DNA of 64,000 nt, taken from contig BTPG01000003.1 of NCBI GenBank assembly GCA_036245525.1, forward strand, positions 141,997,005-142,061,004, written 5' to 3'. The first letter of the stretch is position 1, and every line of letters begins with the position of its first letter. Below are positions 22,719 through 32,287 of the stretch, piece after piece. The notes beneath the pieces were generated by a model. It did no database searches, had not been told where the DNA came from, and saw nothing but the letters and a program-made list of their open reading frames with translations. Made by a program: the position numbers and the translations under genes. The stretch is from Semisulcospira habei (Eukaryota > Mollusca > Gastropoda > Semisulcospiridae).

Positions 22719-22910
22719 GTACCGAGTGTACTGCTTGATCGGTGATGGGGAAAGTGCGGAGGGTTCTGTGTGGGAGGCCATGGCGTTTGCCAGTAACTAT
22801 CACCTGGACAACCTGGTGGCCATCTTTGACATCAACCGCCTGGGACAGAGCGAGGCCACCAGCCTGGGACACTACGTGGATGTGTACAAGGCTCGTGCTG
22901 AAGCTTTCGG
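22719..22910 (+). CDS. tkt: tkt exon 4 (ThDP-binding motif)
   Basis: Encodes [20 protein letters not shown], then the stretch ending [12 protein letters not shown], then the part ending ARAEAFG (about residues 148-212). GDG followed about 28 residues later by the N of DINRLGQ is the thiamine diphosphate/metal motif of this enzyme family. Acceptor atcag ends at 22718. The donor gtcaga (22911) is weak but gives the right phase, and the next exon completes the glycine codon. Confidence 0.95.
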
Positions 22911-24091
22911 GTCAGATTTTTAACTTGACATCGCTGTCCTGTCAGTAAATGCAAAATTATGTCTTTGAAAGCAGGGCAAATTCAACATGGAATACTCCCA
23001 TTAGTCCAAGAAACGCGGATGTGAATATGACCAGCATGAGGCAAATACCTCCTCAGCTCCATCTGCAGTGTTCATAAGGTTCTTTGTCTCTTGCAGATGC
23101 GTGGTAGGGCATTTTTCCGGCAATGAAGGGTTTTAAGATAAGTCAGTCATTTTTGATAACCTGTCCTATGATTTTGTATGACTGAAAATAATTTAATAGC
23201 TGAAACAACCAAGCCTGCAGAAGATAAGTCGCCATGCTTCTTGTGGGTTTGCCAGCAGGAATACGCTGAGCTGTGTTTTTGCATCTGAGCAGCACAAGTT
23301 TTATCACAGGCTACTGAAAACTACATTATAGGTCAGGAGACAATTTAAATCAGCTTTGATAGTTCATTGGTGGTGCCAGAATTACTATTTTGGTTTTTAT
23401 CGACATTGAACTGTGATGTACTATCCATTTGTTCTTCAGTTATTTCAGGACAGAATGAGTTAGACACTAAAGTAGTTAGACAATCCATCAGAACTCCTGG
23501 GCACATAGAAATGTTGTCCATGCCAGCTGTCAGTTGATTTCTTGTCTGTTGAGTTGTTGTGATGTTGATTGGTCAGCCATTACGTAAATTGTGTTTTATT
23601 GAGTCAGTCCTATGCCATCCATCCAAAGAATATGGATACAAGGTGGTGCCAGTAAGAGGCTCCTCCTGAAAAAAATAAAATCCTCAATTCAGCTGCAAAA
23701 GACAAAGATCGTCATTAGCACCTGCGGGATCTCGTGATCTTTGTCTTTTGCAGTCAAATTGTGGGTTTTCTTATTTCCGGCTGTGAAAGGGCACAGAAAA
23801 CGGTGCTGTACACAGGCTGTCAGCTAGGATTGAAAATTGTCTGTCATGGGGACGGATAGCATGACAAAAATCTGTCCAAGGCGCTCTACAGTTTGTTGTG
23901 TACTTGAAACACAGCAGGGATAAGTTAAGTCCATCCTAGGGACAGACGGCCTTCCATTTTTTTCTGTCCCTGTCAAAATTTGTCTATCAAATACAGAGAA
24001 TTTTCCATTATTGGAAAGCCTGGTACATGTCAAGTGCTGTGAGCATATTACATAATGACAGTAATAAAATAAAATGTTCACACTGTTTCAG
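22911..24091 (+). other. tkt intron 4
   Basis: No gene. About 23600-23800 is a copy of the second fold-back family with a hairpin at 23693-23753. The rest shows no structure I can name. Confidence 0.55.
23693..23753. repeat. Hairpin with ctgcaaaagacaaagatcg arms
   Basis: The left arm ctgcaaaagacaaagatcg (23693-23711) pairs with tgatctttgtcttttgcag (23735-23753). It forms the centre of a fold-back repeat (about 23600-23800) that resembles 18690-18845 and 21100-21240. Confidence 0.65.
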
Positions 24092-24219
24092 CTGGAACAC
24101 CTACGTAGTGGATGGTCATGATGTGGAGTCCCTGTGCAAGGCGTTCCATGATGCCGAGCAAGTGAAGGAGAAACCCACCTGCATCCTCGCCAAGACCTTC
24201 AAGGGACGTGGCATCGTTG
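24092..24219 (+). CDS. tkt: tkt exon 5
   Basis: Encodes [20 protein letters not shown] then [20 protein letters not shown] and IV (about residues 212-255). VDGHD and AKTFKGRG are conserved transketolase stretches. It follows tttcag and ends one base into the next codon, with donor gtaggt at 24220. Confidence 0.95.
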
Positions 24220-24248
24220 GTAGGTCATATTTTATCATTCTTTTATCA

Positions 24249-24790
24249 CACTACTAGACTGGTGATATTCTCTCACTCTTCTCGTTGGTTGCTGTTTGTT
24301 TTGTATTGTGTTGCTGCATTATACATTTTTGACCACTTATCACACAACCACAGACAAGGAGAGTCCAAAATAGCTCAGGTGGTTAAGCATCGAGCAAAAG
24401 AGTGAAGGGAATCTCTGGTTTATGGGTTTGAGTCCCCATCCTGACCCTAGTAGCTGGACTCGCAATCCAGGGAAAAAAGATGGGCTTGTTCAATAGTATG
24501 TTCGTTGAAAGGCCCTGGTGAATCAAAGTGGCACAATTGCAGTGCGCCTGAATTGATCAGCGTTCAGGATATACTCCATAGGCAATAGATTTTACTGTCC
24601 CCCATAACCCGCCCGTCAAGGCCGTCCTTTATCACGTTGGCTGTGGATGTTAAACCCCGAACTAACCAACCAACCACAGACAAGACTGGCGATATTCAAT
24701 TATCACTCTTCTCATTGGCTGCTGTTTGTTTTTTATTATTTTGCTGTGTGATACCTTTTCACCACTATATCTAAGTTAAAGTAGTTTATC
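24249..24790. repeat. Tandem duplication (~100 bp) flanking a SINE
   Basis: About 24249-24345 and 24683-24775 are diverged copies. Both carry agactggtgatattc or agactggcgatattc, cactcttctc and ggttgctgtttgtttt-like strings. The tRNA-type SINE at 24359-24671 sits between them. Confidence 0.6.
24359..24671 (+). mobile_element. tRNA-derived SINE
   Basis: A 313-bp element flanked by the 13-bp direct repeat aaccacagacaag (24346-24358 and 24672-24684). The head contains a pol III A box (tagctcaggtggttaagc, 24371-24388) and a B box (ggtttgagtcc, 24425-24435) in tRNA-like spacing. The tail ends in (aacc)n. The body includes gttaaaccccgaactaacca near the 3' end. It is not a functional tRNA gene, because the acceptor stem cannot form. 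It differs from family S1. Confidence 0.88.
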
Positions 24791-25211
24791 ATGTTCGTTT
24801 ATGTTGGTCACGTACATGTGATTATTCCAGCTTGTTTTATTTGGCATATTTTTCTTATGTAATGACAAGGTCAAATGTAACAACTTTTTTCCATCACAGG
24901 CCCTGTACAGCTACACTTTTGTCTGTGCAGAATTATTTCAGGTGTAACAACAACAAGAACAACAAAAATTAGACCTCAGGGAACTTTGTTATATCCAAAT
25001 TAGAGTAAGTTGTTCATGGGGTTTGCAGGATTAACATCGTTGTCAAAGCCTTCCTCACACCCTGCATTGGTGATTGTAGTGTTTCCGCTATAGTCACTTT
25101 TGCTCAGTGTGCCGCAGACTTTAACCCTTTGCGGGTCGGTAGTATTTTTTGTCATGGTGATTCCTACAGGAATCATTGCGACTAAATCCTCTATCGACAT
25201 GCAAAAGGTTA

Positions 25212-25378
25212 CTCACAAACTAGATAGGTGAGGCTAGCGCTGGTAGAATTGTACACATACCAAGGGGAATTACTCGGCGCTGGACAGACATATATTTAGA
25301 TCCCCTGCCCCCGCCTAGGCGGGGGCAGGGGATCTAACTGTTTGTCTATCCAGCGCTGAGTAATTCCCCTTGGTATGT
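25212..25378. mobile_element. Fold-back repeat directly upstream of tkt exon 6
   Basis: Flanked by the 13-bp direct repeat atgcaaaaggtta (25199-25211 and 25379-25391). Its interior is a long inverted repeat: acataccaaggggaatta to agatcccctgcccccgcc, followed by the complement. The centre is ccgcctaggcgg. The left part matches 54805-54910 and, reversed, 815-930. It ends about 64 bp before the exon 6 acceptor. The target duplication length suggests retroposition, but the hairpin form is unusual for a SINE. Confidence 0.75.
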
Positions 25379-25442
25379 ATGCAAAAGGTTAGAACATTAC
25401 AAGTTCTCTTAGCAGGTAAAAGTATTATCTGTCCTTCCTCAG

Positions 25443-25639
25443 ACATTGAAGATCAGGATAACTGGCACGGCAAGGCACTGGGTGACAAAGCGGATGAAGC
25501 TATACAGGCCCTTAAGGACAACATGAGCAACACGGGACCTCACGGCCTGCTGCCCAGGTCACCAGAAAAAAAAGTTCCCAAGGTTGACATCGCCAACATC
25601 AAGCTGTCGGATCCCCCCACATATAAGCCAGGGGAGCAG
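25443..25639 (+). CDS. tkt: tkt exon 6
   Basis: Encodes DIEDQDNWHGKALGDKADEA and continues to VDIANIKLSDPPTYKPGEQ (about residues 255-320). The histidine of WHGK is a conserved active-site residue. The second half is the linker between the two ThDP domains and is less conserved. It follows cctcag (ending 25442) and ends at a codon boundary with donor gtaacg (25640). The next exon is 24.4 kb away. Confidence 0.93.
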
Positions 25640-25918
25640 GTAACGCCTTGATCTTTACAGACAGTGAAGGGGTTAAAATAGATCAACTATCATGGTCAGT
25701 GTCCTTGTGGTGTCTTAACTCTTTCACTGCCAGTGGACATAGATCTTGTTTCTGTAATCTTTGTAAATTTGGTGCCAAAGAGCTCCTGCCATCCGAGGAA
25801 CATGGATAAAAAGTGGTTTCAACAAGAGACATACAGTTCTAACTTGGACTCCAAAATGCCTATTCATTTTGATTCGCTGGAATGTGAGCTCGCGCTATTT
25901 TCTGTTTCTGTCCCCTTT
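25640..25918 (+). other. tkt intron 6, sequence before element A
   Basis: About 25720-25850 is another member of the second fold-back family (tttcactgccagtggacata). The stretch ends at ctgtcccctttg, where the DIRS element begins. There is no gene. Confidence 0.5.
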
Positions 25919-26150
25919 GTTTCCTCGAAAAACATTACCGATGGCATTACTATATGGAAGTAGCACTTAGCCTATCAATTTCAGCCCAGGGATCGTTGTG
26001 TACAGCAATGCCACCGGGGAATCACCCGAGTGAGTTGTACCAACATCCCTGAGTAGATTCCCTTCACTGAGTAGCTTCCCTTACCTCATACGGGTAAGTG
26101 CGTAGCGTCGCCAGTTTCGCGCTTAGCTTCCTGCAAACAGGTTCTCTTCA
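25919..26150 (+). repeat. Left inverted terminal repeat of element A
   Basis: Starts gtttcctcgaaaaacattac and then cgatggcattac. It matches the complement of 48340-48560 over more than 200 bp with few differences, including tagcacttagcctatcaatt and ctcatacggg. The motif attaccgatggcattac is shared, with g to a changes, by the ends of elements B and C and may be the recombinase recognition region. Confidence 0.88.
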
Positions 26151-26369
26151 GCCTACGACTCCCTTCTTCCACGAAAGAAACTTGATTAAACTTGATCTTG
26201 ACATGTTGAGGTAAGGCCTCGGGCACTGCCCTGGCCAGGAATCCAGCAATTTACCAGATCGGCCGCGGCACTGCCCTGTGGATATTTATTTGGCTCGTAC
26301 TTCAAAAAATTTTCAGCGCGTTCGTGTCCGGCCATGTGGCCTGTTGTGATCCTCTTGCCTCGTACCTCT

Positions 26370-26853
26370 CTTCTGTTTGTTGCAGTATGCAAGTTGGACG
26401 TGCCGGCGATGTGGAGATTTTCAGTGGCTTACTGACTCGCACTCCGTTTGCCTGCCGTGTTCTGGCTGCTCTTCTTCTTGGACTTGCAACGTGTGTGCCA
26501 TTCCTCTCCTCCTCGTTCCTGGAGGCGTTCCCCACCCCGTGTCGTTTTGCCGTTTCGTGAAAATTCGCAGGACGATTGCCGCTCACGCTCCACACTCGCT
26601 CGTTCTGAGATAGGCACCTTCCATCCTCATGATGTTTATGTGGATAGGGGAGACTCGCGTCTTGCTGGGCCCGGTCCCTCCCTTCGACGCCGACCTCTGT
26701 TGACTTCTCCTCCTCCCCCGGGACTCCCTTTTACTTGCATCCTGCTCCCCATCGCCGCGCTCGAGCGTCTCCACAGGTGTGGCCTCCGTGGAGGACATGA
26801 TTAGCTTGCACCCGGAAGACTCAGCTTCTGCCTTGTGGTCCCCTGGCGACCGC
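26370..26853 (+). pseudogene. Element A ORF1, N-terminal cysteine-rich part
   Basis: Encodes CRRCGDFQWLTDSHSVCLPC followed by SGCSSSWTCNVC, a zinc-ribbon-like set of cysteines that recurs in B (CTQCGGFQWPSDTHAVCLLC) and C (CSRCDDFRWPTDTHSV). The frame then breaks. This corresponds to the start of the Gag-like ORF1. A SINE (26854-27245) separates it from the rest. Confidence 0.7.
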
Positions 26854-27245
26854 ACCCCACCCGGGTCTGCCCTGGGGGACTTGGGTGGGGTTAGGTATTT
26901 TTTAGTTCCCAGGGTCACCCTGGTCAGCCCCACAGGGTGGGTTTTTCTCTCTATTATGGGGCATGTGTTTCTGTCTACCCTTTGTCCATTCACCTGTATT
27001 TGCCTTTTTAAAACTCTCCCTATTGTCTGCACTGCCTGTAGCTCTTGATCTTGGATGTGTGTTGCTAAATGGTCTTAGCTTTATTTAGGCCCCATGTGTT
27101 AGGTTTATTTAATGTATTTGACCGGCTGGCGACATACATTCAATGTTCTGTTTATTTTATTTTTTTTTCACAAGCAGTGCAGGCACGTCCTGAGAAAGCC
27201 TTGTTGCTGTCGGGACGCTAAGCAATGTACAATCAATCAATCAAA
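26854..27245 (+). mobile_element. SINE, family S1, copy 2 (inside element A)
   Basis: A 392-bp copy flanked by the 14-bp duplication cccctggcgaccgc (26840-26853 and 27246-27259). It begins accccacccgggtctgccct and ends gacgctaagcaatgtacaat with an (atca)n tail. It is closely similar to 12908-13293. It inserted into A's ORF1 after A arrived. Confidence 0.92.
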
Positions 27246-27259
27246 CCCCTGGCGACCGC

Positions 27260-28059
27260 TCTTACTCTTCTGGGTGTGAGGAGGCGGTTTTTTCCCCTTC
27301 CCCTCTTCACCACATGGCTATTCCCCTTCTGGCCGCGGCGCTCCTGGGTCCGATGTGTGTGCGGCCTTGGACGTGGCTGCTAGACTGATTTCGGCCTTTC
27401 TCCCTAAGGACGTCTGCCCCCTGTCCCCGTCCCCCTCCCCCCCCCCCTCCCCCCACTCCCCCCGCCCCCCACCCTTCAAGCGCAAGTTCTCGGCCCTCGT
27501 GGATGCCCACCTCCAGCCTAAGAGATTTAAGTAGCTTCCGCAGCGCCCCGGATTTCGCGATATTACGGAGGCCTTTAACACGCACCTCGGACAGGGACAA
27601 CTTGGCGACAAGCACTTTTTCTCGGACTTTCGCTGTTCAGAGGACTTTGATCTTACTTTTCGGCAGCGCTGGTATGATGGTCACTCGCCTTTCTTCCTCT
27701 GTCCACTTCCGACGGTGGACTTGGACGCGGAAGCCCTCGCGTGTTCCGGTTTTCTGGAGCTGACGACGCAGGCTATCGTTCTTTGCACTCAGCAGTTCGG
27801 GCGCTCCAGCGACTCCCAGTTACAGGATATCCGCACCATCGCCACGGTGGCCAATTGGGCAGCTTACCACGCCTCTGCTATCGCCTTGGCGGGTGCGGTA
27901 AATTGTGATCTGATGCTCCATGACAGCCTCCTTCGATGTTGTCCCAGCTTACCTCCCTCTGTAAAGTCACAACTTCGCCACGCCCCCGTTGGTGGATCTC
28001 AGCTCTTCGGCCCGCCGTGGCGGCAAGTGAAGGAATCCTCCATGACCCAGCGCCCCTAG
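27260..28059 (+). pseudogene. Element A ORF1, Gag-like C-terminal domain
   Basis: Across two frames it encodes KRKFSALVDAHLQPKRFK, GFRDITEAFNTHLGQ, then LTTQAIVLCTQQ and ANWAAYHASAIALAGAVNCD. These align with KRRISAFVDADRTVKRFK and NRAAYHSSVNAMAAASNCD in B and with equivalents in C. A stop interrupts VKRFK, and a C-rich run near 27420-27470 disturbs the frame. This is the presumed particle protein of the DIRS family, and it is inactive here. Confidence 0.75.
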
Positions 28060-28199
28060 AAATGCTGCTGTCGCTTTTCCCCCACGCGCAGGACGGGGGG
28101 TCACGCTCTGCGGTTCACCAGACCCGCCTTACGGACCCCAGCCGGAACCGCTTCCAGGTTTGGTTGACAGCCGCAGTTCGGTCGCCTCCATGCATCCCC

Positions 28200-28866
28200 T
28201 TCCTCTTTCGTCCCCGCCTGGCCCCGGGGTTCTTGGCGGCCCGGGCGCGGTCGGATCCACTGACGCCATCCCATCTCGGCCCCCGCCGACACCTGTTGGG
28301 TCTCCAGTCAGCGGGAGGTTAGCACTGCACAGCGACGTGTGGCAGTCGCTGCTGCCGGACAACCCTTGGATACTTTCTGTAGTCACGGACAGACTGCGCC
28401 TGACGTTCCGGCGATCCCGTCCGCTCCGACGCTCGCTCTTGTGGACACAATCCCCGGTAGACCCGCTGAGAGCGGCCGCGCTTCGGGCCGAGATCGCAGC
28501 CCTACTCTGAAAGGCCGCCACGGAGGTAGTGGCACATCATGACTCGCCAGCCTTCTACAGCCTCCTCTTCGTCGTGCCAAAGCCGGACAGCAGATGGCGC
28601 CCCATCATCGACTTGTCAGCACTCAACAAGTTCATCTCGGTCCCCCCCTTCCGCATGGAGACCGCGCGGGCGCTACGGGCCGCCCTCCAGCCCATGGACT
28701 TGCAGTCAGTCTCGATCTCGCAGACGCTTACTTCCATGTCCCGATCCACCCGTCGTCGCGACGCTTTCTCCGCTTTGCCTTTGACGGACAGGATTTTCAG
28801 TTCCGCGCCCTCCCCTTCGGACTCGACCTCAGCCCCTGGGTCTTCACGAGACTTATGGATGCCATC
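28200..28866 (+). pseudogene. Element A reverse transcriptase, N-terminal part
   Basis: Encodes NPWILSVVTDRLRLTF, then (after a TGA near 28508) DSPAFYSLLFVVPKP, RWRPIIDLSALNKFI, and in a shifted frame LDLADAYFHVPI and LPFGLDLSPWVFTRLMDAI. It stops where the LINE (ATA)n tail begins. The continuation, with the catalytic YLDD box, is 13.8 kb away at 42661. Confidence 0.85.
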
Positions 28867-29741
28867 ATAATAATAATAATAAGGAAGATTTATAAGGCGC
28901 CAATACATGGTAAGATGCTCTAGGCGCCGTACATATGAACAAAACATACAAATATTACACAAAAAGTGACAAAGCCACATGTACAATTACACAAAAGAAC
29001 AAAATTATGACTAAATACATGAACACTGATAATCAAAGTGGGAAAAGATGGGTTTTAAGACTGTGTTTAAAACTGGCACTAGACTCACTGTATCTCAATG
29101 ATTTAGGAAGATCATTCCAGGCTGATGGACCCTGGTAAGAAAAAGATCTCTGCCCAAATCCTTTAGTCCTTACTGTAGGAATACGAAGCATTTTATTGTC
29201 AGACGAACTGCGCAATTGCCTCGAAGGGATATAACAGTGAAGGAGCTCTGAGAGATAAGTGGGTCCAGTGCCAGAAAGAGAAACATGACAAATGGACAAG
29301 ACTTTGTGCTTGACTCTCTCCTTCACTGGCAACCATGGAGAGCGTGCAGGATGGGGGACACATGGTCTGACCTTTTCGCTTTCATGACCACACGTGCGGC
29401 TGAATTTTGGACTCTCTGGAGCCGATCAAATAGATACTGTGGGCATCCAGATACGAGTGAGTTGGCATAGTCAATGCGAGACAGAACAAATGAACAAACC
29501 AGAGTTTTTGTAGCCTCTGAGGTAAGGAACTGTCCAATAGAGCTAATACGACGCATCTCCAAATAGGCTGCCCTGCAAATGTTTATCACCTGTTTATCCA
29601 TGGACAAGTCCTGCTCAATTGCAACACCCAGGTTCTTCACTGACTGAGAGAAGCTGACGGTCGTGTTCTCAATCATGATATGCTGAGGCAAAGCGGTAGA
29701 AGAAGACATTCTGGGTGATGCAATGAGCATGGCTTCCGTTT
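28867..29741 (-). pseudogene. CR1/L2-like LINE, 3' part (split by element B)
   Basis: Minus-strand frames give, from 29741 downward, TEAMLIASPRMSSSTALPQ, SRIDYANSLVSGCPQYLFDR and VKHKVLSI..GPTYLSELLHCY to GPSAWNDLPKSLRYSES, which is the C-terminus of a LINE reverse transcriptase. The 3' tail is (ATA)n at 28867-28881. It continues upstream at 41997-42660: the interrupted stretch LKLNEGK|TEAML is rejoined in frame when element B is removed. Confidence 0.9.
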
Positions 29742-29943
29742 GTTTCTTCAAAAACATTACCGATGACATGACTATAAGGAGTGTCTACTCCTTGCTCAAT
29801 TCTAGCCTAAGAACCGGTTGTGCCACACAACCCGGGAAGCACTCGGGGATCCCGTAGAGGGACCGAGAGTTGTCTCCCGCTCCTACCCATCAGGCCTGTT
29901 CACGTGTGAACTCCAGTCACGCTTCTTAGGCTCACGCGCTCAG
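29742..29943 (+). repeat. Left inverted terminal repeat of element B
   Basis: Begins gtttcttcaaaaacattacc, then gatgacatgactataaggag. It is the complement of 41770-41985. The outermost bases differ between the ends (aacattacc left, aagtatttttcg-type right), as is usual for DIRS ends, and both variants occur joined in the internal complementary region. Confidence 0.9.
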
Positions 29944-30107
29944 ACGTGTTTTCTCTAGCCTCTACACTTGGAGTTTTTCGACCGGTCTTACTCTACCGTG
30001 CTTCGTTGTTCACTGGCCTCTGGCCCTTGGTTCTTCTACCCTTCGGTGGTACTACGCTTTTGGTGAAGGCTTCGCTTCCTGACGGCGCCGCTCGTGCAGT
30101 GCTTGCC

Positions 30108-32287
30108 ATGGAACCTTCTCCAACTCGTTCCGCGCCGCCAGAGAGTGGCCTGCTGGGGACCTGCACACAATGCGGAGGATTTCAGTGGCCGTCGGATACC
30201 CATGCAGTCTGCCTCCTCTGCACTGGGTGTGCTTCTGACCACGCATGTGACGTCTGTGCTACCTGGCCGGAGCAACGCTGGTCCGATCTCTGGAGCTTCT
30301 ATACTAGAGAGCCCCCTAAGCTGTCGGGTGCGGTGAAGATCCCGGAGACGCCCTCCGACGTGCCACCGGCACCGGACGAACAAGCCCTTCTCGATCCGAC
30401 GCGACTGACGCCACTGACTTGGCAACGGACGGCTGCTCAAGGTGGGAACTCGTCCGGCAGGTCCGCCACAGCGAGTAAGCACGCCAGGACGCATACGTTG
30501 ATGAAGCAAAGAACCCGCCTCTCCCTAGAGCCTGGTTTACAGAAGCGCCCTTGGCGCCCTTCGTCTACCTTCGTTCCCCACGTGTCTCTGAGGAAGCCGC
30601 AGGGGTCCCCCTGCCGGCTAGAAACCCGCCTCTCCTTAGAGCCTGGTTCACAGAGACCTACGCACTGTCGTCCGGAGCCTCCGGCGGACGAACTTCGCAC
30701 GCACCGGGACCCTGCTCGCCGTTTTCGTTCGCCTTCACAGAGACCCACGCGCACTCGGCCGGAGCCTGCTACCGAAGTACGCACGCACCGGGACTCTACT
30801 CGTCGCTATCGTTCGCCTTCACAGAGACCCGCGCGCGCTCGTCCGGAGCCCCATGCTACAGAAGTACACACGCACCGGGACTCTACTCGTCGCGGTCGTT
30901 CGCCTTCTCGGGTTCGTAGGAGGCCCTCCGACTCTCACCGTTCGACAGGTCAGGTTTCCCCGCGTGGTGGACGCGGTTCTCACTCTCGTCATTCCCGTTC
31001 CCGTGCCGATTCCCGCTCATCCCGTTCCTCTTCCCACCGGTGCCCCCTTCCCCCTGGCCTCTGCCTCGCCGTCCCGCTCCGTCTCGTCGCAGCCGTTCAC
31101 CTCGCCGGAGCCCTCCTTCGTCGCGCAGGAGACCTTCGCCACGGCCTTCCTCGCTCCGCTCCCCCCTGCGGAGGGGGTCGTCGGCCTCTACCGTTCGCCG
31201 CCAACCGGTTTCCCGCTCTAGGAGCCCTCGTCACCCGCCTCGGTCACCGGTGGCCAGACAAGCGGACGGTGATACGCTGAGTTTGGTGGCAGATGATCCC
31301 GCGGACTGGCTGCTGGGACGTCGCAGCCGCTCGCCGGCCTCCTCGTCCGCGGCTTCCTATGTCTCCGCTGCTCCCGGACCTGCTTCGGCCCGGATGGACA
31401 CCCGGCTGGCACTGGACGAGGCTTCCAGACTCATCGCCGCCGCCCTGCCGGTTGAGGTCTGCCCAGCTTCGCCTCCGGTGAAGAGGAGGATCTCCGCCTT
31501 TGTGGATGCGGATCGGACCGTCAAGAGATTCAAGTCCCTTCCCCAGCCTCCTAGTTTTTTGGACCTGCGGGACGCCTTCTCGTCTCACCTCCTGTCAGAG
31601 ACGCGGAACTCGGACTTCTTCACGGAAGGGAGATGGCCCCCCACCCTCGACATTGCCTTTCAGCAGAGTTGGTACGCCGGTCATTCACAGTCGTTCCTCT
31701 GCCCGCTTCCCCCTGTGGACCCTGCCGCTCTGCTCCAAGCTGGAGGTGGTTCCCTACTCAAGCGCTCCTTCCCGCGTGGTTTGGATAGGACGGCGACCCT
31801 GGTGCGGAACACGCTCGCCTGCTCGGGGTTCCTGGATTTGCTGACCCAGGCATTCATCCGGCGTCTAGAGGAAGCTTGGCAGCCTGACCTTTCTCCCCTC
31901 CTGGGAGACCTACTGGTCATGGCTGAGGCTGGGAATCGAGCAGCTTACCACTCGTCGGTTAACGCGATGGCCGCCGCGTCCAACTGCGACCTTTTGCGAC
32001 GAGACGCTGTCTTACAGTCCTGCACTGGTATGCCGTCCGACCTGTGTACGCAGCTTCGTCGGGCCCCCCTGGGAGGATCGCTGCTGTTTGGTGAGACATG
32101 GCAGGCGGTGAAGGACTCCAACCCCGACCGTTGGCCTCGCAAGTCCGTCAAGCTTCGTCTCCCCACCGCTCGTGCGGCCCTGGGCCGCTCCTTACGCTCC
32201 CGTAGACCTGTCCCCTCGGACCCGGCTGCCCCTCCACGAGCTGCACGACGCCGACGCCCTCTTTTTCGGCCGCCCTGGTCCGTCTAG
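30108..32287 (+). pseudogene. Element B ORF1 (zinc-ribbon, SR-rich, Gag-like), one frameshift
   Basis: Starts ATG 30108 (MEPSPTRSAPPESGLLGTC). Residues about 20-50 hold the cysteine array CTQCGGF..CLLCTGC..CDVC. The middle contains imperfect repeats of about 26 residues around RTRPEPATEVRTHRDSTRR, followed by an arginine/serine-dipeptide region. The frame moves near 31035-31050, in a C-rich run, and continues as the conserved domain with KRRISAFVDADRTVKRFK, FLDLLTQAF, NRAAYHSSVNAM and SLLFGETWQAVKDSN, ending TAG at 32285-32287. The order matches A and C. It is probably the particle protein, and the RS-rich part may bind RNA; both roles are inference. Confidence 0.75.

Noticed and set aside
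24371..24440. tRNA gene
   Set aside because: A and B boxes are present, but a cloverleaf with acceptor stem cannot be completed, and the sequence continues into a SINE body with target duplications.
26583..27048. Open frames over the SINE at 26.8 kb (both strands)
   Set aside because: The same peptides recur at the other SINE copies (12620-13087 and 63698-63952) and are translations of a non-coding retroposon.
30500..31260. Host SR-type splicing factor gene
   Set aside because: The RS-rich frame is part of ORF1 of DIRS element B, between a conserved cysteine head and a domain shared with elements A and C.
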